NCBI GenBank assembly: GCA_014526335.1
Contig: JACTAT010000060.1
Span: forward strand, 6,366,898 to 6,430,897
Reading direction: 5' to 3'
Source: Chrysaora quinquecirrha
Taxonomy: Eukaryota > Cnidaria > Scyphozoa > Semaeostomeae > Pelagiidae
Length of the DNA: 64,000 bases
Under the pieces are notes generated by a model, which made no database searches, had not been told where the DNA came from, and worked only from the letters and a program-made list of their open reading frames with translations. Position 1 is the first letter of the stretch; the number at the start of each line of letters is the position of its first letter. Below are positions 11,101 through 26,100 of the stretch, piece after piece. A program made the translations under genes and the position numbers.

Positions 11101-14100
11101 CTTCTAATAATGGCATACCAGATTTATGAGATTTATAAATCTCTTTGTCTTCTGTAGTCATATTTTTTGGATTTATTGAGATGTAAAAAGATTTATATAG
11201 GGATTTTTCAATTTTTCTAGATATTTCGAAACTTGCCTTGCAAAAATTTTCTTTCATAATGAATGTAAAAATGATTTGGTCTCAAAGACTTAAGTTTCAC
11301 TTTAAATTACTTCTTTAAAGAACGCTTTCCTTTTGTCCTTCAGTCGTTGTGTAGCATGGTCCTGCTGAGGCAAATTAAGACTTATGCACATGCACTTTAG
11401 ATAAAACACAAGATTTTGAAGAGATTTGTATAGGATTTATAAGATTCAAAAGATGTGTAGGATTTATGGAGATTTATTGTCGAGGTGCATGAGATATTTG
11501 AAGTGATACATCTCTCGGTTTTCTTAATACACCGCTCCGATATACACCAAATATTCTCGTTTCCCACCAAGGCCATAGCCTTTTAATTTCACGAATATGT
11601 TCTTTGGAATTTCGCACAATGAAGGCTGTTTTCTATTTTTAAGTATTCGGCTGCTTCGTTGTTGCATTATGAGACAACGTAACATTTAATTTACGTAGAA
11701 AAATAAGTTTGTTGTAAATTTGAAAAGTCCTACTAAAGTATCGAAGAGCCCCATCCTGCTTTCGCTGTGCACACAAAAAAATTCACTATTATCAAAGTTA
11801 TGAAGTATCGTCTGTATATTTTCTGTTTGAAGGTTTTGTACAATAAGTTGGAAGCTGAAAATGTTGAAAATGAAAAGAAAATTAAAGAGCTTTCTAAGGA
11901 GTTACGTACCAAGACAAACCTCGTTCAGGTAATGTGACCTCGTCCTTGTTTCTATTCGTTCTTTATGACTGTATGATATACAGTAATGAGGGGCTCAAAA
12001 ATCCCTTGTTAAAATGACGTTTTATTTTGGGGGGCCCCGCCTGTCAACCACAATTTTGCATTGATTATGCTTTTGAAAATCTACCTATAAAGTCTAAATA
12101 TGCTTTATTTGCAAAGATCTTGACGTAACGTTTACATTGAAAGTAAATTCTCCTTCTCTAACTCCTTCTTAAGTTGTTCCGATTCGAAGGTGCATATATT
12201 GCTCGTTATATATCCTATTTCCCGGTCTCCTCTTATGCTGGATCCCCCTATTTGCATGGTTATTGAGACTTTTCTTATTGCTGTCTTTTCTTGTTGTTTG
12301 GTTGCTTAAGTACTGGCTATAATATATGCATTGATGAAACTCTTGTGACGTTGCCCTGAAATCACGACGGACTCTATAGAAAGTATGGTATGACCTCCCA
12401 AAATCAGAGATGGTTTGGTTCATTAATTAACCATCTTTTTTGCAGGAATTGAAAGATTACATCAACAAAACTGATCGTGTTAATAAGGTAACATTGGTAA
12501 AAAATGTGAAGTTTGTTTGTCGTAAAATCATGGCTTATCAAAACATATTTTGCCTTTTCGGTCCCTTGTTTTTGTTAAGGATTTTCGAAGGGAATTTTGG
12601 GGATAATTTCCTTAGCTGCAGGAATTATACGAATTCATAAGTGTTTGTGCTCAGCTGCAGCGTAACTAAGGAAATTATTCCCAGAATTCAAAATGCCTTA
12701 TAAAAACAAAGTACAGAAACAGCGGCCATCTTCCCGAAAGCTTCTATTGTCGAAATATAGATAATACTGCAAATCAACACCGTTTCTTATACCATAATCT
12801 TGAAAATTGATACAGTTCCTTATACAAAAGTCGTAAAAATGATTACGCTTCCGATCGGCACGTCTCTTATACCATAAAATATATATTGACCCGCTAATAT
12901 TGATGATAAAAAGTCAGTGTAACTTTGTTATACACTAAAGCTGGTCAAACATATGTTGTTACTATCATAGATATGATCTATTGATCTCTGTTTCTAGCCT
13001 ATCCCATTGTATTGTAATCTGTTTGAGTGTCAATAGATTGTATCGTTTTCAATCATATTGTAACTGTTCGAATTGTAGGAACTTCGTAACAGCATTCATG
13101 ACAAGGAAACTGAAAAACACCGAAGCTCAATGTCCTTGCAAGAACATATAAGGGTAAATTTTCAATTCTGAATTTTGAATTTCTCTTTAATCTGTCAATA
13201 CACAACTACCTAGAATACTTTTGTAGCAATATTGTTCTTGTACTCTATAAACATTGTCCCTATTCAATCTTCATAGATTAATACTTTCTTATATTGTACT
13301 TGTACATTTCTGAGAGCTGTTTAAGGCCTTGGCCAAACAATCAATCATTTTTAGTCAAACATTCGAGATCTGATTCTAAAACAAAATGTTTGACCGTTAG
13401 GCCACATCACAAAACATCCTGCTTGACAAGCAGAATTCGCTCAGCTATGTCTTTGAAAAACTTCAAAACATTTGTGCTTGTATGAAGCAAAAATAGTTGG
13501 ACGAGCACTGTTTTATGATCTAGCCAAATGGTCAAACATTTTTCTTGATAATCAAATTGTAAATTTTCGATCAACAATGTTTGATCGTTTAGCCAGGGCC
13601 TAAAGGAAAATTGTAATAATTCGGAAAATATAATTTACGTTAAAGTCGATTAAACTTCACTTTAATTTTGAATAAGAAAAGATAACGAATTTCTAAGTTC
13701 TGCTTTATGAGAAAAAGTGTAATCAAATTTTATATTTTTATATCTTTAAATATAAAATATACGTTTTGATATTAGGTGAATGCCTCTCTGATGGAAAAAT
13801 AAATATAAGAACAAAATTTTTTAACTTAAAATGAGTTTAAATTCGTTAATGCATCTTAAAATAAATAAAAATTAAAACCAAAACTTTACTTTAACAGTGG
13901 AAACTGAATAACAGGCTGCGTGATCTTTTATGTTCTGTGGTAAGTTTGAAAAATAGTAAATCAACTTAAATCAATAAAAGTTCAGTTAAAGTTTGTATCT
14001 AGTTCAATAAAGGTCTTGGCATTTCTGATCTTATCATATATAAGACGTACTCTATGCGTGTATAATACTTATGTTTATATTGATATAGTTCTAAAACTAA

Positions 14101-17100
14101 GAGATAAACTTGATAAAAAATACGACTTAAAAAAGGGCAAAACAAGTTTTGATCGGAAATTATAAATTAGTTCTAAACAATTCTGCTTTCACAATTTTTT
14201 TCATATTCATTTTCCTTCATGAAAGTTATACCAACTGCCAACTAGAGATATAAAGATCAATTTTCTGATTATTGTTTCTCGATATTCATTGCAGAGACTA
14301 GACTTGGCTATTTCCAATAAAGACAAAGAGGTAACATACATGTTTTCATTTATATTAATGCATTGATTTTATATAGTGAAAAAGAAAGTGAAGGTGAAAT
14401 AGTTTGTCAAGCATTGGTCGCTAGAACCTCAGTAGAAGGTTAGCTAATCAACTAATCAAGACAGCTGAAGTTATGCTTGGTCGTATGAGGTCAGCATCTG
14501 GATGGGTGACTTTCCAGATGGATGACTAAACAACTCACTCTGCCGTCCTTCGGAAGGGACGTTAAATTAGGGGTCCCATGCCTGGATGCAGCATGCATAG
14601 TATAGGTCTAAATTAGCTGAGAAAGCAAAAAATAGCAGCTTCTAAAAATAAAACAACAACAACAACTAATCAAGAACTCGACCCTGGCTGCCATGCTACC
14701 GTAGCTTGGACTCACACCCCGATCTCGCTTAGCTTCTGACACCATACGAGCAACCTAGATTAGACGACGATGCCACAGAAATTTTATCTCTTCTTTCTTC
14801 ATCGACCAATAATACTGAATTGTAATGTTTGTTTATGTTAGATAAGCAAGTATCGAGATGATATCGAAAAACTAGAAAATCTGCTCAAGGAGCTGCAAGC
14901 TGAATTAGATGAAGCAAAGAGAAAGGTCTGTCTGTGCAACGATTTTGCCTGTTTACTTATATTCTATTTTTCTATAACTATTTTCAGATTATGCAGAAAA
15001 TTACGGCGAGGATTGCTTTTAAATAATTGGCAAAACAGGATCTTTGTTTCATTTAGATGTTTTGGAATTTGTCCACATTAAAATCAAAAGCCGGTTCTGT
15101 GTAGACAGAAAGAGTTCCTTTTTTCACTTGGACTCTTCAATTAGTGCTAATGATCTTCCCACTGTATACCGCCAGCTGATTGGTGCTTAAAACATTATGC
15201 CAATTCAGCGCTTCTATCTGTTTTGTGCATTTCGATCCGCTTCTGGGTCTACGTTCCGCCTTAGTCTATTGTTTCGACATGTTTCTGGTGTCTATAGTCT
15301 GAGGAGCACCAGGTCAAAAAGGTTCTAAGTATGCCTAAATTTGTCTCTGCTATTTCCCGTTATATTCTATCTTACTAATTCATATTCTTATAATCATATA
15401 TTTATATATACTTTTATTTTGCAGTTACATGATATAGAGTCCATTAGTACTAAAGACAAATCAGAAGCATTGGCTGCGTTACTGGCAGATCTGCAAGAAA
15501 AGGATTTCATTTTAAAGGTATTTTTTCTGTTTTAACCATGAGTCGATTGTCATGGAGTTTATCAAAACAGATGGCAAGCAGCATAAACGTTTTTTGTTTT
15601 ATATGGAACACCTTTTTAGAAACTCGAGGCTGAAAATTCCAAGAAAAATAAGGAACTTTAAGGAACTGTCGAGGCTCAGATGATAAACTAAAGGTCCCTT
15701 TTGCAAGAACAAGACGGTTTCTACAAATAAAAAACAGAATAACAATATATTTCCAATCGTTCTTCCCCAAAAGATTCCATTTATATTTACAGCGAGAAAG
15801 TGAAGCACGTTTATATGAATTTGCCGTAAAAATTAGCATGCAAATATATCTCACAACAAACAACAGTATAAGGAACTCTGCCTCATTCTGTTGAAAAATT
15901 AAGGAACTCCAGCCTCAAGTCAGACTAAAGGTTTATAGAAAAAACTTGTAAGCTCAGCTCAGGGTGACTCAGGGCGTTCTTGTGGCTTCCCCTGAAAGGT
16001 TCTTCAGATTGCACTACTAAGAAAGCCGGAGAACGCGTCTCTTGTGTGTTTCTGCGTCATTAATCTGTCGTGGCCACATTTAATGAGACCTACACTCCCT
16101 CACAAAATATATTGAGAGCAGTTGAAACCTTCTTAACAAATGAAATTTCTTGTTTTTTCGTATTTAACCATCTCCCCCTTCCTGACAAAGCAATGGTTGT
16201 ATAAGAATTAACTTGTGCCTTGTATGAGACGCCTTTGAACCGAATTATCAACACAACATTGCTTTGTCGAGGGGAGGAGGGACGGTCTCAGAATTTCGTG
16301 AGGAGTTGTAGGCAAAAACTGTTATTACTCTTGCCTATATTAATGTCAAAATATTTAGCAATGGACTACGATTTTTCAGTCCTTTCTGAGAATATGCCAA
16401 AATTTCTTATAAAAGGTGCATTTGGAATTGTAAGCTACTACTTGAAATCAGTCAATATGCAATCAATAACTTCGTTTTTTCGACTTTTTACTAGAAAAAC
16501 AAACAGGCCCTTCTTGATAAAGACAAAGATCTTCAGGTATGCTATCATGTAATAAATTTTGTTTAATTGCTTATCCCTGCTTGTGCTTTGTCACTTTAGA
16601 TTTTGTGGTCATGTAGCGCTGCTAGTTGTTCGTTTGTGTACAGAGCCAATTGTGAAAGGTTGTAGACCCGTCCTTGTAGAATTCAATATCTAACAGTTTC
16701 TTCTGTTATATTTTGGCAAAACGTGGATTTGTACGAATTACCAATTTCAACTAAACTAAGTATACAACCAAAGAACAATTGAAATGTTCTCAGACGTATC
16801 TTGCAGACGTAACTTGCATGCCGCAGAGTACCAGTCAGAGAGAAGCTTTGATCAGTGCTTTTCTGTGTTCTCTAATCAACCAACTAACTATCTGACTAAA
16901 AATGACCAATTTTTATACTTAATCTATGTAATACCTAGAAACATGGGGTATTTCCTACGCAAGCAGCATGCAATGATGCAATGCGGAGATGCCTATGCTA
17001 GTGGATTCTGCAGATGTTGCCTGAAATGGCTAGAGCTTAAGAACGGAGAAACTAAATATTATAATAAATGTAAATATGCTAAAATAAGCTAAACGCTATA

Positions 17101-20100
17101 ATATTTTCTTATTTATTTCTTCTAGTATTTCAATAGCTCAAAACTAAGAGCAGAACAAGATTTTCAAAATCTAATTGCCCAGAAGAACATTGATATCCAG
17201 GTAAGAGATTATGCAACAGGTTTCAATTGTATTCTTACGTGTTTTTTTTTACATAATTTTATGCATAAAATCCCTGAAAATCCTTTTGAAATATTTTGTT
17301 TGACTTGAAATCTTTTCTAGACGCTGACTGAAGATGTAAAAAAGCTGACTGCAGGAAACGCAGACAAGCTACTTGCTTTGGAAGACCAATGTCAGGTAGA
17401 GGTGGATTTTTACTACACACCAGGAAAGCTAAAAATTCTGAAGATATTATGTATAATTGTCTCATTATTGTGGTGCTGCTTGATTTTGTCTGTCATTTCA
17501 ATCAAGACATTGTTTTGTAGAGACTTCAAGAAGATTCACAGATGCAGTTAAACATGAAGGACAAGCTTATCCAACGACTCTCAAATGCACTGAGAAACAA
17601 AGATTTGTTGATTCAGGTTTGAAGAGAGTTTTTTCTTTAATACTTAGATATTTTTTACGCATTTCTCCTACCTGCGTGAACTGCATTAATAGATCTTTTC
17701 AAAGAGGTCTGAGTCAACACAACATTTTCTGAAAGATGGTGGACATCTTAAGTAAAATAATTTTTATTTTTAGGAATTAGCCACTCCTCCGGAAAGTTTT
17801 GACACATCGGCAGAGGTATGATTCGACATCCATGTTTTTCTAGTTTGGTCTTCATCACTCTTTTCACAATAAATGTTTTACCAAATTTCATATAGGTTAA
17901 TCAGTTATACCTCACAATTTCTTCTGCTATGGTCGTGATTGTACTGTTTTGTTTTTCACACAGAGTCTGCAAGATAACCAATCTTTTGTACTGCAGAAAC
18001 TGAGAACAAAAATAAAGGATTTAGATCAGATAATTGAGGTATGCAATACTACAAAATGATTTTTCAAAATGATACTTTTGATTTTTATTAGTGCAACATT
18101 TCGTATAAAGGAGTTCTGATATACGATTAAAAAGAACCCTAATATACTATTTCTTCCGTATAATTCTCTCTTTTTAATCCATCTCTCTTTCAGGCCAATC
18201 TAGATGATAAGTTTAAAGCAATAAATGACAAAGACCAAGAGCTTCTTGAGATAAAGAGAACTTTGAGAGGGAAAGATCGAGAAATCGATGCGTTACAAGC
18301 GAATGTCAGTACGTCTGAAGAAGTTATCAAGGTACTGTTAAAAGCTTGTTTCTAATTGTTACGATAGGTACAGTTGACAAAAGAAAATACTATGCTGAGA
18401 AATGGCGAGACATAGCGTAAGACCCTTGCCAAATGATCATACTCTGTTTGTCAAACATTTGAATTTTGTATTCGCTGATAATGATTTATATTTTTTAGCA
18501 TCTTGAAAGTGTTGGGAAAGAGAAGGACAAGACTCTGCAAGGTCTAAAGGCGGCATTAGAGATGCAAGGAAATGCATTCAAGGTATGTACAGTAGCAGAA
18601 GAGCGAAATTCAAAACCTATACACTGAGGTTTGTCCCACAAGGAAAAATCTTTCCAGAGGTATAGGCATTGTCACAGTTTATGTATATTATATATTAAAT
18701 GCTATCATATGCATTCATCGCATTCTTTCATATGGCTGTTAGCTTTCTGATCATGCAGTCGAGGTTTAAATCCTGTCAATTGTGGTTTGCCCCCTTGTCC
18801 CAAAAGGAAAAATCTTTCTAAGGATCTCAACAGAACGTTTTCTCTTTAGGTGTCCAGTGAAACAGCAAACAAATCGATCCAAGACTCAGAGTTGAAGATC
18901 GTGAAACTGAAAAGTTTGCTGGATGCTAAAGAAACTGAAGTCACATTACGTAGTGTATGTTTCATAATAAATTTCGTTTGTGTTCTGGGATTGTTTTGCA
19001 AACTGGGCTCTATCACTTCTCACTTTCGGATCTCAATCTGAATCTTTTCTTGCAGAACGACGATGGTAATCGGACTGAATCAAGTGCCACTAATCTTCAG
19101 AAACTTGTAAAGGTATTTGTTTAAATTTCTTTAATCTTTTTTTTTATTTAATTTCAATTTGTAATCTTAAATTCTAACTCATAACCTTAAATGGTGGTTT
19201 ACACTAATGCTATTTACTTGCAATTTGCTTGCAGTGTTACTTGTAGCTAACCTGTATGCAAGGATTCAACGGAGCAAAGGGGCTCGAAATTTACATCTTT
19301 GTCCTCAATATTTTGATCCGATTATTAAGCATGCTGCATGCAAGATGAAACTTTATTAACCAGTTAATTAAATGATTGCCTTGCATGCATAAGAGCCGAC
19401 AATTCCAGGATTTAAATTTTAAGACTTTAAAGACCGAAAGGTGTGAAATTTTCACAGGTGTGAAACTGGAAATTTTCACACCTTTCGATCCGACCAGAAG
19501 TTAAATTGCAAGCAAACTAGTAGATAGCACTGGTATAAACCGCAAATATTTTCATTAACCTTCTTGTAACATTAATTTTTAGCTGTTCAGTCTGCTTTCA
19601 GTCTTCTTTGTAGAGTATTTCACTGAACGTTTTCCTCTACCGTTGATCTCTCTTCCTTCCGTTCCATTAATAGTGTTAAGAGTATAACAACCCTGTATTT
19701 TCTATTGACCATAGGAGTTAACATCAGAGAGAGACATTGCTTTGAACAGAAATGAAACAAACAGACAAAAGTTCATCTCAGTTTTGAATGAGAACGACCT
19801 ACATCTAAAGGTATATCAATTGCTTCCTTGAAGCCCTCCTGGCCAAATGACGAAACATTGTCGGCCAAACATTTTAGATGTTCTTGTCAAGAAAATTGTT
19901 TCACCATGTTCCATGTTTCACCATTTGGCGTAGCAAAGCATTCTTCATCAAAATTATTTTGTTTACGACAAGAAGAAATGCTTTTGACTGTTTGAAAAAA
20001 CAATGCTAATCAAATTCTGCTTGTCAGTCAACGTTTGTGACGTGGCCAAACGGTCAAACATTGTTTATAAGACAGAACTCAAATGTAGAGAACAAACATG

Positions 20101-23100
20101 TTTGATTGTTTGGTCAGGACCTTTCTCTTCATGTTGGGTTCGAAGAATATCCTTGACTTAGATTACTTATGAGCAGATGAGCAGTAAAAGACTCTTCGGC
20201 CCTGGCCAAACGATCAAACGTTGTTTATCAAACATTTGAAATTTTCATTGTCTTGCAAAATATTTGACAGTTTGACCACGTCACAAAACATTGCTCATCA
20301 AACATTTTTGCTTGCGTCAAGCAAAAATGTTTTTGAGATTTTCAAAAGCATTGCGCAACGAATTCTGCTAATATTTATTTGTCAAGCAACGTTCTGTAAC
20401 ATGGCCAAGCTTTCAAACGTTACTTGAGAAGCGAATTTTAAATGTTTGAAAACATTTTTGATCGTTTGTTTGATTGTTTGGCCAGGGCCTTATCTATAAT
20501 ACTGTTTTTTCAACAGACTTTTTAAGATAGCTTTCTGCTAACCAGGAGACCTTGAGTTTTTTGAAGAGGCTTTTCTTTGGTCCTCAATGTTACAGTTCTT
20601 CGTTTTATTGGACTTATGTCTTTCCAACATGTTTTAGGATTTGTTCAAAATGATAACGCGAACAACAGACGAAAAGAATGCGACAATCAAACAGCTGAAA
20701 AATGCCTTACAACAAATACACGGAGAATTAATGGTAAGTCGTATTTTTTGATTGTTTATAATGGAGCGACTCTTGCATTAACCTTCCGTTTCTGAAAATG
20801 CTTTTATATGGACTTTTACGTTACCAAAAAGCTTCTAACCTTCTTACTTTAAAGACTTTTCTGTACATTTTACACTAACCGACCAGTCTTTGTATGTTAT
20901 GTCCTCTAATTATCATGTGCTTGCGAAAAAGTCTTTTTGTTAAACAAAAAACTTTGTTTGCTTCAGGGAAGCACTGAATTGAAGTAGAAAGCAACCTTTT
21001 GCACGCTTTAGAAAGCTTTCATTGAGAATATATGTCGTTTCACAGAAACTCCTAACCAATGCAAGAAATAATGATATTGTAATTTCAAAATTTTGGTACC
21101 GAGACAAAGCGAATACGCGTTCTACCCCTCAGTATCACTACCCTTTTCTAGATTGAATTTTAAGATACTTTCGTCGATAGCGATTATGTATATAAAGCTT
21201 CTTTGAACAACACGGGGGAGTATATAAATTAATTTCTTCCGAAACCTCGTTAGATGATATCATTAAGAATAATTTTACCATGTTGTCATAAAGATAAAAT
21301 AAGATAATAGCTATGAAGAACACATGTGGTAACGTTAATTTATGTAAACTGTTTCATTTCATACACAGGCTGCGGATAACAAACTTATTGAAGCCCGAAA
21401 AGATTTTGACTCAAGAGAAAAATGCAGAAAGAAAATGGAAATGAAAAAGACTTGGCTATTCAGGTGAGATTGATTTCTTTAACCTCTAATTACACTACTT
21501 TCGGCAGTTGTAATGAGAAGATTTGTCTTTAAAATTTTTTTCATTTCGTTTCAAGGATCTAGTGAAAAGTGGACAAGAAAAGGATCGAATCATCAGCGAA
21601 CTACATGTAAGAGGACAGAATTCGTTTTTCGACATCGATATTGTTCTTTTTATTGCTTCGCGAAGCAACAAAAGTATTCTTTGTACTTTTGGAACTGATT
21701 CGGTTTATCGTTGTTGTTTTTGGTGCATCTTAGGTTACGTGATAATTTAGAACTGGGTAGAGTCTGATTTTCGCGCCAAAATGGCTGGTAAGGAGGATAT
21801 ATTTTTCTTGGAAACTTGAAATTTTCTTGCAGGACCGAATCAATGAGTTCTTTTTGTTTTGCTTCGGCTCCATTACTTAGTAGAAAAGTGAAGCGAAGCA
21901 AATCTCTAATTCGCTTCAAAAGAACGCAATCAATATATCTGAAAATAATTTCCAAATGAAAATTAAAAATCCATCTGATAACAAGGCATCTTGTTTTTTC
22001 TATGATTTTTAGGACTGTATATTGAACAAGCCAATATTTTTCCAAAAGTTAAAATTTATTACAATGTCGAATCAATCATTGTTTGTATTAATACGACCTA
22101 TTTTTTCTTTTTTTAACTTTACAGGAGCTTGTACAGACGAAGTCGAAGCCGGCAACTGTAATCACTAACCCCGAGCTTGTAAGTAGACGCTAAATTTAGC
22201 TGAGTATCATTTACCATATGCTATTACCATTTGGTATCGTACAGTCTGGTTGCAGAGTACTCGCATATTAGTCTGCAGGTCGTAGATTCCCTGATTAAGA
22301 CATACTTGAGACTTAATAAAAAATTGCTCAGTGCCCCTCTGCTTAGCACTTTGTCTTCCTGTAGGCTAGGGGTACTTCATTGCTCAAATCTCTAGCAGAT
22401 GAAATAAGAACTGCTTCTTCAAAATGAGAATACGTTCCTTTTGTCTAGGAAAATCTCAAAGAACTTTGTAGCAGACTTCAGGATGAATTGGACAAGAAAG
22501 AAGGTAGGTCATTTATTCACTTGAATAATGTTTATCTTTGTTGAAGACACGAACGTAGTAGGTACTTCAAGCTCTAAATTGGTAAGAAAATTTTCTATAC
22601 CCACTATTAAGGTATTTTAGGTATAAATCGGACCCAGTCGGAGGGAATTTTTGAAGAAAAACCCAACCATATGAAGAGCACATACCTGTCAGCCTTCATT
22701 AGGGAGTGTCTCCCCCTGGGGCAGAAACAACCGAAGTTTAAACGATAGTGTTTGTATCTCTCTAATTTTCCCTTGTGGACATTTCCGTTTGATTATTGGT
22801 TTAATATCCCCAAAATGTTCAGAAGGTTCCTTGGTTTTCTAGTTCTGTGAAGTGTTATTTTGAACTTATTTCTGCTATAGCATGATACCTTTCATTGCTT
22901 TTCTTTTTATTACAGAGACAATCAAAGATGCTAAGGCTGAGAATAAGAAAGCACGAGATGAACTAGATAACCAGCAAAGATTAGAGGTACCAAGTCTTGT
23001 CAAGTGATATATAAAATGTTCTATCTTTATAAGAAAATCGTGATACAAAGCTGAGTGGGTGATTTTTTCTGAACTCTCAGAAACGTCTTGAGTTTATACA

Positions 23101-26100
23101 CGTTTTTATAAAGAACACCTTTATAAGGAACTCGAGGCTGAAAATTCCCAAAACATAAGGAACTGATAGCAATTCTTTGGTTGACATGATAAACATTGGA
23201 TCCGGGTAGACATCTGTGTGTCGATCCTTAAGATGATAAATCTTTAAATCTCGTAATAATAATAATAATAACTTTAAGGAAGTATCGAAGGTTAGATGAA
23301 ATACCTTTGTCAAGAGGAAGATGATTTAAACAACAAAATAACCGAATAGCAACACATTTCCCATCTTACAGTACTTCCAAAAAAAGCTTCAGTCATACTT
23401 AAAGTTCTAAAAGGAACAAATTTCAATGAGTTTGCTGTGAAAATTGGTATTGAAACATAATTCACGGCAAGGAACAGTGCAAGGAACTTTAAGCCTCGTT
23501 TTGTCATAAAATTAAGGAACTCCAGACTCAACAAAGACCGAAGGTTCCTTATAAAAAACATGTATTAATTCTGATGCAGAGTGCAAAACAATCTATTCCC
23601 AAACCTGCTATTCTCTTATAAAAACATAAATCGTGTACAATTTCGAATATTTTTGAGAAGGGTAGAGGATGATTCGTTGATGATACAAGTCCAGAAAAAG
23701 AAACATCGTGGCTGAAAAAACCTTCCAGTGTTCTTGATTATGCCATGTTGGCATTTCAAACTGAATTCGATCTAAAGTACTTTTCACAAATCGTTGAAAA
23801 TGGTTTCCTTCCTTAACTGGCTCAATTTTGTTTTAGAATATTGAAATAACATTGAAGTTTGACAACTTGAAGCATGACCTGGAGAGCAAAGGAAGACAGC
23901 TGAATGAATCACGGTAAATAGTCGCAGTAGATCCCTTGAAGTAATTTCATGTTGATGAGCTATGTAAAGCTTGCCGTATTTTCTCCATTAAACGTCCCTT
24001 CTCTTTTAAACGCCCCTCTCCAATAAATGCCACCTCTAATCCTCAAAATATTATATAAACGCCCCTCTCTTTTAAACGCCCCTCTCTATTAAACGCCCCC
24101 TTTCAATTGATAAAAGTGGGCGTTTATTAGAAAAAAAATTGTTAGTTTGCAATAAACAGCCTGTTATGGTTATTAGTATGATTATTGTATTTCAGGTATT
24201 TCCATTTTTGAAATAAACGCCCCTCTCTAATTAACGCCCTCTCTAATAAACGCCCCCTTTAAAATCCAAAAACTTTAATAAACGCCGAGGGTGTTTAATA
24301 GAGAAAATACGGTATATAGATATGAAAAGTTACTGAGATTATTGAAAGAATATGAACCCATAACGGGAGCGTAATAATTTTTCTTTTTTCAGAGATAAGG
24401 TTGGAGAACTGCAGAGAGAAAATGATGCACTGCAAAATATTATTGTAAGTCACAAAAATTTTTATATTCACTTTATTACCGTTTTGTCGCAGCTGGTTCG
24501 GTTTCGTTGCCTTCCCATTCTCTTCTTTGTTAAAATCTAGCAGTGTGTCCCTTGGGAGGGACGCAATCCTTAACTGCTTTTGAATTACTTTGATCAGGAT
24601 GGCCTTCGTGATAAGATACATGCATTACAAAGTGATGAAATCACCCAAACACAACGCATTGAAGAACTCAACAAATTGTGTGAAGAAAAGGATGCAACAC
24701 TTAGAGTAAGTCAGTTTTTTGAGCACAGAAACCAATTCTAGTCTCCTAGTTAGGACTTGGTTTCATTTGATTGTGCTTATTTCTCCAGTTTCTCTTACCG
24801 TTTAAATTTTTCCATTAATTCTTCCACTTCGTAAAACATTGTTTGTCAAACATTTGTTGCAAGCATCAAGCAAAAAATGTTTTAATTTTGTGAAAAACAA
24901 TGTGAAAAATTTTGCTTGTTTTTTTGTCAAGCAATGTTTTGTGACGTGACCAAACAATCAAGAGTGTCAAGAGCTCAGTGAGGTCGGGGTTCGAGCCCCA
25001 GCTTCGAGAGCGTCACAGCCAGGTTGAGGTCTCGATTATTTAACCTACTACTGAGATCCTAGCGACAGGGACTAAACAGCTTCAGTCCTTTACATTCATT
25101 GATCGTTTGACCAGGGCCTGATAAAAACTAGGCTTCACACGTCTAAATGTCACACTGTATCTTATTTGTTTTATCTTCTAAGGATTTACAAAGTCAAGTT
25201 AATATCAGTACAGATGTTCAAGAAACTTTACAGAAATTACAAGAGCAAAAGATTAATCTTGAGGTACTTTTCAAAGATTCTTTCCTTGATATTTCCACAT
25301 CGACCTTTTCAAAGAGGCCTGGATCGGGCGCGACATTTTTCTGGAAACTGGTAGACATTTCCAGTAAGGGAATCCTCTTCGTGTGCAACGCTGGATTTGT
25401 GGTCATTTTAGGAGAGGTAGTTCAGGAAATTTTGCTCAAAACTCACGAATAATGAAAGAAAAAGAGAGTAAAGGAGTCGGCAACAACAAAAGTTGAAAAT
25501 ATATGCAGAATTTCAGGAAACAAGATACATTCTGCTCACAAACAAAATTTGATGCACAACATCTCCTGAAAGGACTGTAATTGTTGCACGCGGAGAGGAT
25601 TCCCTTACAGGAAATATCTACCATTTTCCAGAAAAATGTGGCCCCCAATCCAGGCCCCTTTGAAAAGGTCTATTCAAAAGTTCATCGAAGCAAAAATCTC
25701 AAAAATATAACTTGTAAGAAAGTTTTCAACGTAGCAAATGCTTCTTTTGTTTGAAACTCTTCAGAGATTTAAATTGTTTTATGGAATGAAATATGTCAAA
25801 AATATGTCCATATATATGTCAGAAAAAGGCCTATATAAGTTTTCCTCCTTCTCCCCTTAAAACTGATTCAATTGTTGCCTTCCTAAAATGGCAAATATGT
25901 CATTTTGCTGTCATTAGTTTTATTGCTTTAAAACTACACTACTGGATACTGCATTATATTCTAAGTTGCTTCTGTTCCGAAAGTTTTTGGAAACTCTTGA
26001 GAAACTTTTGAGTACTCGATTCGTGTGAAGATTAAGAAACTTTCAGTGCTGGCCGTTTTCCAAGTTCTTGTAAAACTCAATGCATTAGCTATCCTGCCTT

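Noticed and set aside
14461..14540. Candidate 5S rRNA gene
   Set aside because: Only part of the gene is resembled, and it is followed by a SINE body and (AAC)n tail between target duplications.
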